A stretch of 64,000 bases of DNA, taken from Olivibacter sitiensis DSM 17696 (lineage in GTDB: Bacteria; Bacteroidota; Bacteroidia; Sphingobacteriales; Sphingobacteriaceae). The notes beneath the pieces are model-generated. The model had not been told where the DNA came from, made no database searches, and saw nothing but the letters and a program-made list of their open reading frames with translations. Within the stretch, counting starts at the first letter, position 1. Each line of letters starts with the position of its first letter. Location of the stretch: assembly GCF_000427965.1 (NCBI RefSeq), contig NZ_ATZA01000009.1, positions 1 through 64,000 of the forward strand, given 5' to 3'. Positions 43,724 to 52,576 of this stretch are shown piece after piece. A program made the position numbers and the translations under genes.

Positions 43724-44445
43724 GCAAGTGCAAGATAGGCATGACCGATGGGCGGATGTACGAGCTCTATGCCCAATGGGTTTCTTCCTATTCGGAAGAT
43801 ATAGAGATTATCCGCTTGGGCTATCGGTTCGATAATTTGGAGCAGGTAAAGGCCTGCCAAGCACTCGTGTTCACTGGAGGGGAGGACGTACATCCTCGTC
43901 GCTATGGTCGCTTGGACTATCTGACATATTGCATCCCCGAAGATTTTGATGAGCAAAGGGACGATTTTGAATGGGCATTGCTGCAATACGCGGAACAATA
44001 TCCCTTGCCTATTTTGGGCATCTGCCGTGGCCTGCAACTCATCAATGTGTTTCACGGGGGAACCCTGATACCCGATATCCCTACTTGGGGCAAGTTCAAC
44101 CACGCAAAAGGGACGGACGGCCTGCCCAGGGAACATGGTATTCAGCTGGATGTCCATGGACAACTGTACCGCATAACTGGGGAGGCTATGGGAGTGGTCA
44201 ACAGCCTGCATCATCAAAGTGCGGATAGGATTGGAAAGGGCTTGGTGGCTTCGGCACTTTCTCCAGATGGCATCGTGGAGGCCATAGAGCAAAAGGAAAT
44301 GGAGGGAAAGCCCTTTTTCCTATTGGTGCAATGGCATCCCGAGCGGATGACCGATATAGAAAGTCCTTTTGTACGGAACATTGGCGAGGCTTTTGTGGCA
44401 TCTGTAATACAGGATGGAAAAACAGTAAAGGAAGAAAAAAGATGA
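43720..44445 (+). CDS. Gamma-glutamyl-GABA hydrolase-like class I amidotransferase (PuuD type)
   Basis: Predicted to release glutamate from a gamma-glutamyl amino acid, the last step of a Puu-like pathway. The 241-residue protein has the triad of the peptidase C26 family: nucleophile in GICRGLQLINVFHGG near 105-119, and QWHPERM near 203-209 with the catalytic His. FTGGEDVHPRRYG near 50-62 is also typical. Start and stop overlap both neighbours by 4 bases (ATGA type), so translation is coupled. Confidence 0.85.
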   Translation: MSKCKIGMTDGRMYELYAQWVSSYSEDIEIIRLGYRFDNLEQVKACQALVFTGGEDVHPRRYGRLDYLTYCIPEDFDEQRDDFEWALLQYAEQYPLPILGICRGLQLINVFHGGTLIPDIPTWGKFNHAKGTDGLPREHGIQLDVHGQLYRITGEAMGVVNSLHHQSADRIGKGLVASALSPDGIVEAIEQKEMEGKPFFLLVQWHPERMTDIESPFVRNIGEAFVASVIQDGKTVKEEKR

Positions 44446-45806
44446 AGACGATAAATCCGGCAACGGGAGAACTGATAGCCGAGCTGCCAGAAGATACGCA
44501 AGAGACGCTTTGGAAAAAATACCAGGAAGCCAAATGGGCGCAAGGGCCTTGGGCGGCCGTACCGCTATCCGAGCGTATAGCCACCGTTGAACGGTTCAAG
44601 CACTTGCTGCTTCAGCAGATAGAAATGTTGGCCACCGTATTGACGGCCGAAACAGGGAAACCCTTATGGCAAGCAAAGAACGAGGTAAACGGCGCCATAG
44701 CACGCATCGACTGGCTCACGGGAAATGCCGAAAAATACCTTGCCGATGAGTCCATGACCGTTTCAGAGAGCTTACAGGAAGTCATAAGCTACGAGCCATT
44801 GGGCGTGGTATGCAATATTTCGGCCTGGAACTACCCCTATCTCGTAGGTGTCAATGTATTCGTTCCTGCCTTGCTGGCGGGCAATGCCGTGGTATACAAG
44901 CCATCGGAATTTTCGGCACATACGGGCCTGCAAATCGAACGTTTGCTGCATGAAGCGGGTGTGCCGCAGGCCGTATTTCAGGTGGCCATAGGCACAGGTG
45001 CAATAGGCAAGGCCTTACTGGAATTGCCTTTTGACGGCTATTTCTTTACCGGTTCGTATAAGACAGGGAACTATATCTATGAGCACGTGGCGCCCAAAAT
45101 GGTGCCTTGCCAATTGGAGTTGGGCGGCAAGGATCCCTTGTACATTGCGGACGATGTGTTTGACGTGACGGCCGTAGCGCAGGCCACGGCAGACGGTGCC
45201 TTTTACAACAATGGGCAGAGCTGCTGCTCCGTTGAGCGGATATACGTGCATGAAAATATATACGATGTGTATGTGGAAGCCTTTGTACAACAGGTGAAAG
45301 ACTGGAAAATAGGAGATCCCCATGAGGCCGATGTCTATTTCGGTCCCCTCACACGCAAGGAACAAATCAAAGTGCTGGAAGACCAGGTTGCCGATGCCTT
45401 GACCAAGGGTGCTAGCTTGCTGACAGGGGGTCAACGCGTGGAGGGAATTGGGTATTATTTCGAACCAACTGTATTGGTCGATGTACATCACGATATGGCC
45501 GTCATGCGCGCGGAAAGCTTCGGTCCCGTCATTGGCATTATGAAAGTGAAGGACGATGAAGACGCTTTATCCCTGATGCAGGACACCGATTATGGCCTCA
45601 CCGCGGGCGTATATGCCCAGAGCGAGGAGAGGGCCAAGACCATCTTGCGCCAACTGAATACCGGTACGGCCTATTGGAACTGCTGCGATCGGGTGAGTGC
45701 CGCCTTGCCCTGGAGTGGTAGGCAACATTCAGGCATAGGAGCTACTTTGTCACATCAGGGTATTAGGGCTTTCACTAAACCCAAAGGCTGGCATTTGAAG
45801 TTATAA
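44442..45806 (+). CDS. NAD-dependent aldehyde dehydrogenase (PuuC/SSADH-like)
   Basis: Oxidises the aldehyde made by the alcohol dehydrogenase to the acid. Start placed at 44442 (MKTINPATGELIAELPEDTQ), overlapping the previous stop; the open frame to 44331 lies within that gene. The 454-residue protein has ELGGKDPLYIADD near 226-238 and the catalytic Cys in NNGQSCCSVERIYV near 258-271. The C-terminus GIRAFTKPKGWHLK is complete. The family includes succinate-semialdehyde and aminoaldehyde dehydrogenases; the substrate is inferred from the operon. Confidence 0.85.
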   Translation: MKTINPATGELIAELPEDTQETLWKKYQEAKWAQGPWAAVPLSERIATVERFKHLLLQQIEMLATVLTAETGKPLWQAKNEVNGAIARIDWLTGNAEKYLADESMTVSESLQEVISYEPLGVVCNISAWNYPYLVGVNVFVPALLAGNAVVYKPSEFSAHTGLQIERLLHEAGVPQAVFQVAIGTGAIGKALLELPFDGYFFTGSYKTGNYIYEHVAPKMVPCQLELGGKDPLYIADDVFDVTAVAQATADGAFYNNGQSCCSVERIYVHENIYDVYVEAFVQQVKDWKIGDPHEADVYFGPLTRKEQIKVLEDQVADALTKGASLLTGGQRVEGIGYYFEPTVLVDVHHDMAVMRAESFGPVIGIMKVKDDEDALSLMQDTDYGLTAGVYAQSEERAKTILRQLNTGTAYWNCCDRVSAALPWSGRQHSGIGATLSHQGIRAFTKPKGWHLKL

Positions 45807-45914
45807 GTTGAACGTTTTAAGTTTTTATTCGGGCTGACTAAGTAGGATTTTAGAGACTTATACTAACTTGAAACTTATTACTCAACAACCAATAACGCAT
45901 AACCGACAACCAAA

Positions 45915-48458
45915 ATGGATTCAAGAAGAGACTTTATAAAAAAGGCGGCCATGCTGGCCGGAGGAGCCGGACTTTGGGAATCTTTACCCAAATCTATACA
46001 GAAAGCCTTACAGATAAAACCTGTAGAAGGAAGTACCTTTTACGATGCCGAGCACATTGTCTTGCTGATGCAGGAGAACAGGTCTTTCGACCATTGCTTT
46101 GGCACCTTGCAAGGTGTGAGGGGATTTAACGATCCCCGTGCCATTACCTTGCCAAACAAGAACCTCGTATGGTTGCAATCGTACAACAACGGGCATACCT
46201 ATGCGCCCTTCCGCATGGATATAAAGAATACCAAAATTACCTGGATGGAGTCCCTCCCACATTCCTGGGGCAATCAGGTGGATGCGCGGAATGGTGGCAA
46301 ATACGATGCTTGGCTTCCAGCCAAGCGATCGGGCATAAAAGCCTATCGCGACATGCCTTTGACCATGGGATACTACAACAGGGAGGATATCCCGTTCTAT
46401 TACGCTTTGGCCGATGCCTTTACCGTTTGCGATCAGCACTTTTGCTCTTCGCTGACAGGAACAACCACCAACCGATTGTTTTTTTGGAGCGGCGCACTTA
46501 AAGGCAAATCGGGTGATATAGCCAACGTTCGCAATTCGGATGTGTATTTCAATAGGGAAGTGAGCTGGAAAACATTTCCCGAACGGCTAGAGGAAAATGG
46601 TATTTCATGGCGGGTCTATCAAAATGAAATCAGCCTGCAGAATGAACTAAGTGGGGAGGATGAGTCTTGGCTGGGCAATTTTACCGACAATAACCTCGAA
46701 TGGTTTAGCCAATACCATGTACGTTTTAGCGAAGGGCATTATCGCTTTCTGAAGAAAAGAGTGGAAGAACTTCCTACGGAAATCCAGTCACTTAAGGATG
46801 AAATTTCCAAGCTTAAGGCCAGCCAAACCCAAAAATTGAGGAATAAGCTGGAACAAAAAACAGAGCAACTAACCAAATTTAAGGAAGAGCTGGAACAATT
46901 TAGCCCAGAAAACTTTGCCAAGCTAAGCCTTGTTGAGCAGAACCTGCACCGCAAAGCCTATACGACCAATGTGAATGATCCGCACTATCACGAAACCGAA
47001 GAGCTGAACTATGATGACGAGGGTACAGAACGGCGGATGAAGGTTCCCAAAGGTGATGTGCTTTACCAATTTCGCGACGACGTCAATAGCGGAAAGCTCC
47101 CTACGGTGTCTTGGTTGGTAGCCCCACAGAACTTTTCGGATCATCCCAGCGCTCCCTGGTACGGAGCTTGGTATATATCGGAGGTATTGGATATCCTGAC
47201 CAAAAATCCGGAAGTATGGAAGAAGACCATCTTTATCCTCAACTATGACGAGAATGACGGCTGTTTCGATCACATACCACCTTTTGTGGCACCCAGGCCA
47301 AATGACTCCCATGATGGGGCTGTATCGGAAGGCTTGGATACCAGCGATGAATACGTCACCATGGCCGAAGAGCAAAGCCGTGAAAGCCAGCCTGGCGATA
47401 TGCGCGAAAGCCCCGTGGGCTTGGGCTACCGTGTTCCCCTCATCATCGCCTCTCCCTGGACCGCGGGCGGATGGGTCAACTCCGAGGTGTGCGATATTAC
47501 CTCCACCATTCGTTTTATGGAGAAGTTCCTGTCAAAGAAAACGGGTAAGGAAATTCGCGAAACGAATATCAGTAGCTGGCGCAGGGCCGTTACGGGCGAC
47601 TTGACTTCCAATTTCCGACCATTTGATAGCAATAGTCCCGTGTTCGATCAGTTTGTGGACTATAAACCTTTTGTGAAAAGCATCTTCAATGCCCAGTTCA
47701 AGCAGATACCCGACAATTATAAACGCTTGGACGAAACGGAGATAAAAGAGGCTAATAGCAATCCGCTGGGGAGTCCATCCTTGCCGCATCAGGAAATGGG
47801 CATACGAAAGAGCAGCGCCTTGCCTTATCAACTACATGTAGACGGTGGCCTGCTTACCGATCGTAAATCGATAGCCCTAAACTTCAAGGTGGAAGATAAT
47901 GCATACGGTATGGATTATAATGGATGTCCTTTCACCGTATATGCGCCAGATAACTACTTGCAAGAGGGTAAAGATGGGACAAGTACTTTTCAACCGGTAA
48001 AGGGCTGGTCATATGCTGTTAAGAAAGGGGATATGTTGAAGGCAATCTATCCTTTAGAGCACTTTGAGAACGCAAATTACCACTTGCGTGTTTATGGCCC
48101 TAATGGTTTTTACAGGATGTTTAAGGGAAATGGGACAGACCCAGAGCTGGACATCTTCTGTCGTTATGAACAAAGCAATGGGCTGCCTACGGGAAAGATA
48201 ATCTTACAGTTGAGTAAAAAAGGGATGGCAGCGGAATATAGCATCACCTTGGCGGACGAGGTTTATGGTAAGAGCGCACAAGAGATTGTATGGAATGGTC
48301 AGCCCCTTACACTGCAAGTAGATACTGCTAAAAGCTATGGTTGGTATGACTTCCATATACATGTAAAAGGCTTTCCTTCCTTTGAAAGGCGCTTTGCGGG
48401 CAGGGTAGAAACAGGCAAGCACAGCATGACCGATCCCTATATGGGAGGGCTATTATAG
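45915..48458 (+). CDS. Tat-exported phosphocholine-specific-type phospholipase C
   Basis: Cleaves phospholipids to diacylglycerol and a phosphorylated head group outside the cytoplasm. The 847-residue protein begins with a Tat signal (SRRDFIKKAAMLAGGAGL). The phosphoesterase domain carries IVLLMQENRSFDHCFGTLQG near 48-67 and LNYDENDGCFDHIPPFV near 442-458, the hallmarks of PF04185. Residues about 620-840 form two DUF756-type C-terminal domains. A coiled-coil insert lies near 280-330 (SLKDEISKLKASQTQKLRNK). It lies 108 bases after the gamma-glutamylation operon, on the same strand, and could supply its substrate. Confidence 0.85.
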   Translation: MDSRRDFIKKAAMLAGGAGLWESLPKSIQKALQIKPVEGSTFYDAEHIVLLMQENRSFDHCFGTLQGVRGFNDPRAITLPNKNLVWLQSYNNGHTYAPFRMDIKNTKITWMESLPHSWGNQVDARNGGKYDAWLPAKRSGIKAYRDMPLTMGYYNREDIPFYYALADAFTVCDQHFCSSLTGTTTNRLFFWSGALKGKSGDIANVRNSDVYFNREVSWKTFPERLEENGISWRVYQNEISLQNELSGEDESWLGNFTDNNLEWFSQYHVRFSEGHYRFLKKRVEELPTEIQSLKDEISKLKASQTQKLRNKLEQKTEQLTKFKEELEQFSPENFAKLSLVEQNLHRKAYTTNVNDPHYHETEELNYDDEGTERRMKVPKGDVLYQFRDDVNSGKLPTVSWLVAPQNFSDHPSAPWYGAWYISEVLDILTKNPEVWKKTIFILNYDENDGCFDHIPPFVAPRPNDSHDGAVSEGLDTSDEYVTMAEEQSRESQPGDMRESPVGLGYRVPLIIASPWTAGGWVNSEVCDITSTIRFMEKFLSKKTGKEIRETNISSWRRAVTGDLTSNFRPFDSNSPVFDQFVDYKPFVKSIFNAQFKQIPDNYKRLDETEIKEANSNPLGSPSLPHQEMGIRKSSALPYQLHVDGGLLTDRKSIALNFKVEDNAYGMDYNGCPFTVYAPDNYLQEGKDGTSTFQPVKGWSYAVKKGDMLKAIYPLEHFENANYHLRVYGPNGFYRMFKGNGTDPELDIFCRYEQSNGLPTGKIILQLSKKGMAAEYSITLADEVYGKSAQEIVWNGQPLTLQVDTAKSYGWYDFHIHVKGFPSFERRFAGRVETGKHSMTDPYMGGLL

Positions 48459-48485
48459 CTTGTTGACTGCCTCTTTGAATAGAGC

Positions 48486-48611
48486 TATATCTCGCCAAAA
48501 CTATATATTTTTTACTAGTTTTGGCGAGTTATAATTTTTTATATCTCGCCAAAACTATATATTTGTATCTGGTTTTGGCGAGTTATAGTTTTTTATATCT
48601 CGCCAAAACCA
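48486..48611. repeat. Tandem palindromes before the AAA ATPase gene
   Basis: Two units of 48 bases (48486-48533 and 48540-48587), plus a third half unit (48594-48611). Each unit has TATATCTCGCCAAAAC and its inverse GTTTTGGCGAGTTATA around an AT-rich loop, with T-rich spacers of 6 bases; the period is 54 bases. The array ends 30 bases before the ATG of the ATPase. Regulatory or terminator function is possible. It is not a CRISPR: spacers are constant and repeats are palindromic. Confidence 0.75.
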
Positions 48612-48640
48612 AGTGTTTCTTCTTTTTAAAAGGATGTATA

Positions 48641-50074
48641 ATGGAAAATTTGGTAGGCCGATTGGAAGAAAGGGAAATACTGGAAGAGGCCCTGAAGAGC
48701 GAGGCAGCAGAGCTGATTGCCATTTACGGACGGAGACGGGTAGGCAAGACTTTCCTTGTTAAATCCGTGTACAAAAACCGTCTTGTCTTTGAATTTTCGG
48801 GTATGCACAATGCAGGGATAAAAAAGCATTTGCAACAATTTGCGCTTGCCATGCAAACGGCCTCTGCCAGTCCCTTGCCCCTATCTGCCCCGGCGAACTG
48901 GATAGAAGCCTTCCACCTGTTGCAACAATTGTTGGAAGAGAAACTCAAAAAGCAGAAAATGGTCGTGTTTATCGATGAGTTCCCCTGGCTCCATACGCCA
49001 AGGTCTGGTTTCACGCAGGCCTTTGGACATTTTTGGAATACCTGGGCGGCATGGCAGGACAAATTGGTGGTCGTCATCTGTGGTTCGGCAGCCTCTTGGA
49101 TGATTCGCCATGTGGTCAACGATCGGGGAGGTTTGCACAATCGGGTTACCAGACGGATACGTCTTTTGCCCTTTACGGTAGGCGAAACGGCTACCTATCT
49201 ACGGTCGCAAAAGGTCAATCTAGACCCATACCAGATACTGCAACTGTATATGTGCATGGGGGGTATCCCTCATTATCTCAAATCCGTACAGGCCGCATCG
49301 AGTTCCGCACAGGTCATAGATAAATGTTGTTTCACCAAAAATGGGCCTTTGCGCGATGAGTTTACATTGCTCTATCAATCGTTGTTTGACCATGCCGAAC
49401 ATCATTTGCAAGTGGTGCGCGCATTGGCTCAGAAATCGAGGGGAATGACCAGAAACGAGATTATCAAGGCAATAGGCCTGACCACTGGAGGCGGCTTGAC
49501 CAAGATACTCAACGAGCTGGAAGAGTCTGGCTTTATTAGCGGTTATATCCCTTTTGAGAAGACGGCAAAGGATAGCTTGTACAAGCTAACGGATGAATAC
49601 TCGCTGTTTTACCTGAAATTCATCGAACATGCCCGGGCAACGGGAGAAGGAACCTGGATAAAACTATCGCAGGGAAGTAGTTGGAAGGCTTGGAGCGGCT
49701 ATGCCTATGAGAACATCTGTATGAAGCATGCCGCACAATTGAAAAGGGCATTGGGCATAGGTGACGTATATACCGAGGTATCTCCATGGCGGTACAGGGC
49801 AAAAGAGGAGGAGCAGGGCGTACAGGTCGATTTGCTGTTCGACCGGCAGGATAAGTGTATCAACCTGTGCGAGATTAAGTTTTACAACGGGGCGTTTGCT
49901 ATTGACAAGGCCTATGCGGATAAGTTGAAACAAAAGCTCCGCATTTTCAGGGAAAAAACCAAAACACGGAAAACGGTTTTTCTCACGCTCATAACCACCC
50001 ATGGTCTAAAGCAGAATACCTATTCCCTTGAATTGGTGCAAAAGGAACTGACCATGAAAGCACTGTTTGACTGA
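48641..50074 (+). CDS. AAA ATPase with C-terminal DUF234 nuclease-like domain
   Basis: Start placed at 48641, with AAAAGGA eleven bases before it; the open frame to 48521 reads through the tandem palindromes and is rejected. The 477-residue protein has Walker A IYGRRRVGKTFLVK near 29-42, Walker B MVVFIDEFPWLHTP near 106-119, a winged-helix segment GMTRNEIIKAIGLTTGGGLT near 267-286, and a DUF234-type PD-(D/E)XK-like end (VQVDLLFDRQDKCINLCEIK near 395-414). The family is widespread in Bacteroidota and archaea; function is not established, and a nuclease role is suggested only by the fold. Confidence 0.8.
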   Translation: MENLVGRLEEREILEEALKSEAAELIAIYGRRRVGKTFLVKSVYKNRLVFEFSGMHNAGIKKHLQQFALAMQTASASPLPLSAPANWIEAFHLLQQLLEEKLKKQKMVVFIDEFPWLHTPRSGFTQAFGHFWNTWAAWQDKLVVVICGSAASWMIRHVVNDRGGLHNRVTRRIRLLPFTVGETATYLRSQKVNLDPYQILQLYMCMGGIPHYLKSVQAASSSAQVIDKCCFTKNGPLRDEFTLLYQSLFDHAEHHLQVVRALAQKSRGMTRNEIIKAIGLTTGGGLTKILNELEESGFISGYIPFEKTAKDSLYKLTDEYSLFYLKFIEHARATGEGTWIKLSQGSSWKAWSGYAYENICMKHAAQLKRALGIGDVYTEVSPWRYRAKEEEQGVQVDLLFDRQDKCINLCEIKFYNGAFAIDKAYADKLKQKLRIFREKTKTRKTVFLTLITTHGLKQNTYSLELVQKELTMKALFD

Positions 50075-50177
50075 GGCCCGAAGCCCTGCATTCTGACAAT
50101 AGCTTGAATATGCACCATTGTGCAACATAGGAAAGAGTAGTAACTTTGTAGTCAAATTAAAATTAAACAAAGAAGCT

Positions 50178-50588
50178 ATGTATCCAGAATATTTGGTAGA
50201 GCCCATGCGTAAGGAACTTACGACTGATGGTTTTGAGGAATTGAAGACACCGGAAGAGGTTGATGCCGCCATTACTTCCGAAGGAACCGTATTTGTGGTG
50301 GTTAACTCCGTATGCGGTTGCGCTGCGGCCAATGCTCGTCCTGCCGCAAAAGTAGCAGTGAAAAACGAGAAACACCCTGATAAGTTGGTGACCGTATTTG
50401 CTGGTATGGAAAAAGATGCGGTAGACAAGGCACGTGGCTATATGCTGCCTTACCCCCCATCTTCTCCGGCTATGGCCCTGTTCAAAGACGGCAAATTGGT
50501 GCACATGATAGAGCGTCATCACATAGAAGGCCGTCCTGCACAGATGATCGCCGACAATTTGGTGGCAGCCTTTAATGAGTATTGCTAG
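50178..50588 (+). CDS. Bacilliredoxin, BrxA/BrxB family
   Basis: A 136-residue thioredoxin-like protein with the CGC active site in NSVCGCAAANARPAAK near 51-66. Known members remove bacillithiol from mixed disulfides in Firmicutes; Bacteroidota members are common. Start placed at 50178 (MYPEYLVEPMRKELTTDGFE), the normal N-terminus. Complete, with the usual IERHHIEGRPAQMIADNLV tail. Confidence 0.9.
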   Translation: MYPEYLVEPMRKELTTDGFEELKTPEEVDAAITSEGTVFVVVNSVCGCAAANARPAAKVAVKNEKHPDKLVTVFAGMEKDAVDKARGYMLPYPPSSPAMALFKDGKLVHMIERHHIEGRPAQMIADNLVAAFNEYC

Positions 50589-50660
50589 CCTGTAAAGCAT
50601 ACTATCCGTAGTCTGTAGGGATAGCTGTGTGTATTGGGGACTACGGATTGGACATTGAGG

Positions 50661-50683
50661 AGGTAGTCTGGAGACTACCTTTT
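50661..50683 (+). terminator. Candidate terminator after bacilliredoxin
   Basis: AGGTAGTCT and AGACTACCT pair across a two-base centre and are followed by TTT. A second inverted pair (ATCCTTAGTCT, AGACTAAGGAT) lies at about 50696-50740, before the end of the convergent regulator gene. T tracts are short, so the call is moderate. Confidence 0.5.
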
Positions 50684-50756
50684 CACGTTTTTATCCTTAG
50701 TCTCTACCGCCCAAGGCCTTGCTTCAGACTAAGGATAGTGCAATTGATAAAAAGAT

Positions 50757-51500
50757 TCAAATCCCCAACTTTAGTTTAATCTGCTCTCCATAAGACCTGC
50801 TCGATTTCAGTCGTACTTCCTCTGTTCCGCGGAGTACAAATGTGAAACTTCCATTGAACCCCTTGCGAATTTCCTTGATATAGCTGCTGTTGATGATCAA
50901 GGCGCGATGAATGCGCAGGAAATCATCTGATAGCTTATCCTGTAGGGCTGTGAGCGAATAGTCGGTAATATGCTTTTGTCCGTCCTTTGTATATAGAAAG
51001 ACGTATTTGTCCTCGGCCTCTAGGTATAGCACATCATCGATCCTAAGTAATAGGATGCGGTCGCCTATTTTAACGGTGATGGTCTTTAGCGCTTCCTTGG
51101 GAGGAATGATGCTCAGCTGGCCAATGGCAGCTATATTGCCACGAAGGCTGTTATTCCTCAATTTTTCCAGCGTTCGCTCCAGGCGCTTTTCCTCTATGGG
51201 CTTTAGCAGGTAATCTATGGAGTTTTCCTCAAAGGCCTTGATGGCAAACTGGTCATAGGCCGTAGCGAAGATCACGATAGGCTGGTGCTTTATCTTTGCC
51301 AGCATGTCAAATCCGTTCAGCACGGGCATCTCGATATCCACAAAAACCACGTCTGGCAGGAGGGCATCGATGAGTTCTGCTCCCTCCTCGCCATTGGAAG
51401 CTTCTCCTACTATTACCAGTTCATCCTTGTAACCAGACAGCAACTGGCGTAGCCTGGCTCTTGCAATGGGTTCGTCATCTATCAATAGTGCGCGTATCAT
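50757..51500 (-). CDS. LytTR-family response regulator
   Basis: A 247-residue response regulator: receiver domain with the phosphorylated Asp in DVVFVDIEMPVLNGFDMLAK near 51-70 and the conserved Lys in LLKPIEEKRLE near 97, then a LytTR DNA-binding domain (IDDVLYLEAEDKYVFLYTKD, FLRIHRALIINSSYIKEIRK). It acts with the histidine kinase whose stop it overlaps by 4 bases. The target is probably within the adjacent TonB-receptor cluster or elsewhere. Confidence 0.9.
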   Translation of the reverse strand: MIRALLIDDEPIARARLRQLLSGYKDELVIVGEASNGEEGAELIDALLPDVVFVDIEMPVLNGFDMLAKIKHQPIVIFATAYDQFAIKAFEENSIDYLLKPIEEKRLERTLEKLRNNSLRGNIAAIGQLSIIPPKEALKTITVKIGDRILLLRIDDVLYLEAEDKYVFLYTKDGQKHITDYSLTALQDKLSDDFLRIHRALIINSSYIKEIRKGFNGSFTFVLRGTEEVRLKSSRSYGEQIKLKLGI

Positions 51501-52555
51501 ACCAAGGGGATTTTTATCTGTATCATTTTTTCGGGCTTGTTGATCAGTTCCACACTGGCGGCCCCTTTGTATAGCAGATTGATTTTGTCAAAAGTGCTTT
51601 GCAGGCCGTAGCCTACTTGCAGGTCGTCTGGGAAAGGCTTGCCATTGTCTATTACCTGTATGAAGAGGTATGCGTTTTCCCGGAAGATACGCACTTTCAA
51701 TAGGCCATCCCTAGGTAGTTCGGCCAAGCCATGCTTTAGCGCATTTTCTACCAATGGCTGCAATAGAAATCGGGGAATCTGCACATTTTGGAGTGAATGA
51801 TCCATTTCCACCTGAAAGCTGATGCGCTCGGCAAAACGTATTCGTTCTATTTCCAAATAGGTGTTCAGTAAATCCATCTCTTCGCTAAGCGGCACGAGGC
51901 TCTCTTGCTGATAGTTCATGCTGTGCCTGAACAGGGTGGCGAGATTGATGGTCATCTGCTCTGCCTTTTGCGGATCCTGCTTGATGAGGCCCACGATGGA
52001 GTTGAGCGCGTTGTACAGGAAATGCGGATTGATCTTGGCCTGTAGGGCATCCAGTTCCGCCTGCTTGCGCAAGGCATTGGTGCGTGTCAGTTCCAGTTCC
52101 TTTTCCTGAAATTTCTGTTGTATCAGTGCTTTCCGATAATGGCTGATATAGATGATGGTGCATACCAGCAGTACCAAAAAGGCGTCGAACGGATAGTCAC
52201 CCCAATGTGGAAATGTGCTTGACCAACCAAGGACGGGGCTTATGATGGCATAGGTCAATTCTACCCCTACGAGCATCCCTGCCAGACTCAGCAGGTAGTA
52301 GACCGGAAAGCCCAACCAAACGTTTTCCCAACGCAATATCTTTGTCGCATGGGCTACGTAGATAATATTGGAGATGACAAAGGTAATGACCAAGCCGAAC
52401 GATACGGAAACGAATAGGTAGCGCAAGGGAAGGAGTTCTTTCCTAAACAGGCAGTTGAGCAAATAGACGCAAAAGCCGATGCCTATCCCCAATAGCCCAT
52501 ACCGTAAGTTGGTACTTGTCCAAGAAGACGTTTTTTTACTAGTAGTACGTTCCAT
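51497..52555 (-). CDS. LytS-like membrane sensor histidine kinase
   Basis: A 352-residue kinase. About four to six membrane helices occupy residues 15-140 (LLGIGIGFCVYLLNCLF, YLFVSVSFGLVITFVISNII, YYLLSLAGMLVGVELTYAII, DAFLVLLVCTIIYISHY). The His_kinase domain contains the phosphorylated His in INPHFLYNALNSIVGLIKQD near 176-195, followed by an HATPase (LQPLVENALKHGL near 265-277). No separate sensor domain. Paired with the response regulator downstream. Confidence 0.9.
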   Translation of the reverse strand: MERTTSKKTSSWTSTNLRYGLLGIGIGFCVYLLNCLFRKELLPLRYLFVSVSFGLVITFVISNIIYVAHATKILRWENVWLGFPVYYLLSLAGMLVGVELTYAIISPVLGWSSTFPHWGDYPFDAFLVLLVCTIIYISHYRKALIQQKFQEKELELTRTNALRKQAELDALQAKINPHFLYNALNSIVGLIKQDPQKAEQMTINLATLFRHSMNYQQESLVPLSEEMDLLNTYLEIERIRFAERISFQVEMDHSLQNVQIPRFLLQPLVENALKHGLAELPRDGLLKVRIFRENAYLFIQVIDNGKPFPDDLQVGYGLQSTFDKINLLYKGAASVELINKPEKMIQIKIPLV

Positions 52556-52576
52556 GTCGAAAAAAGATAAAACAGC

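Noticed and set aside
43474..44292. 272-residue open frame on the minus strand
   Set aside because: Antisense to the alcohol dehydrogenase and PuuD genes, both of which have clear catalytic motifs.
48486..48611. CRISPR array
   Set aside because: Only two and a half units, the units are palindromic with constant spacers, and no cas gene is present.
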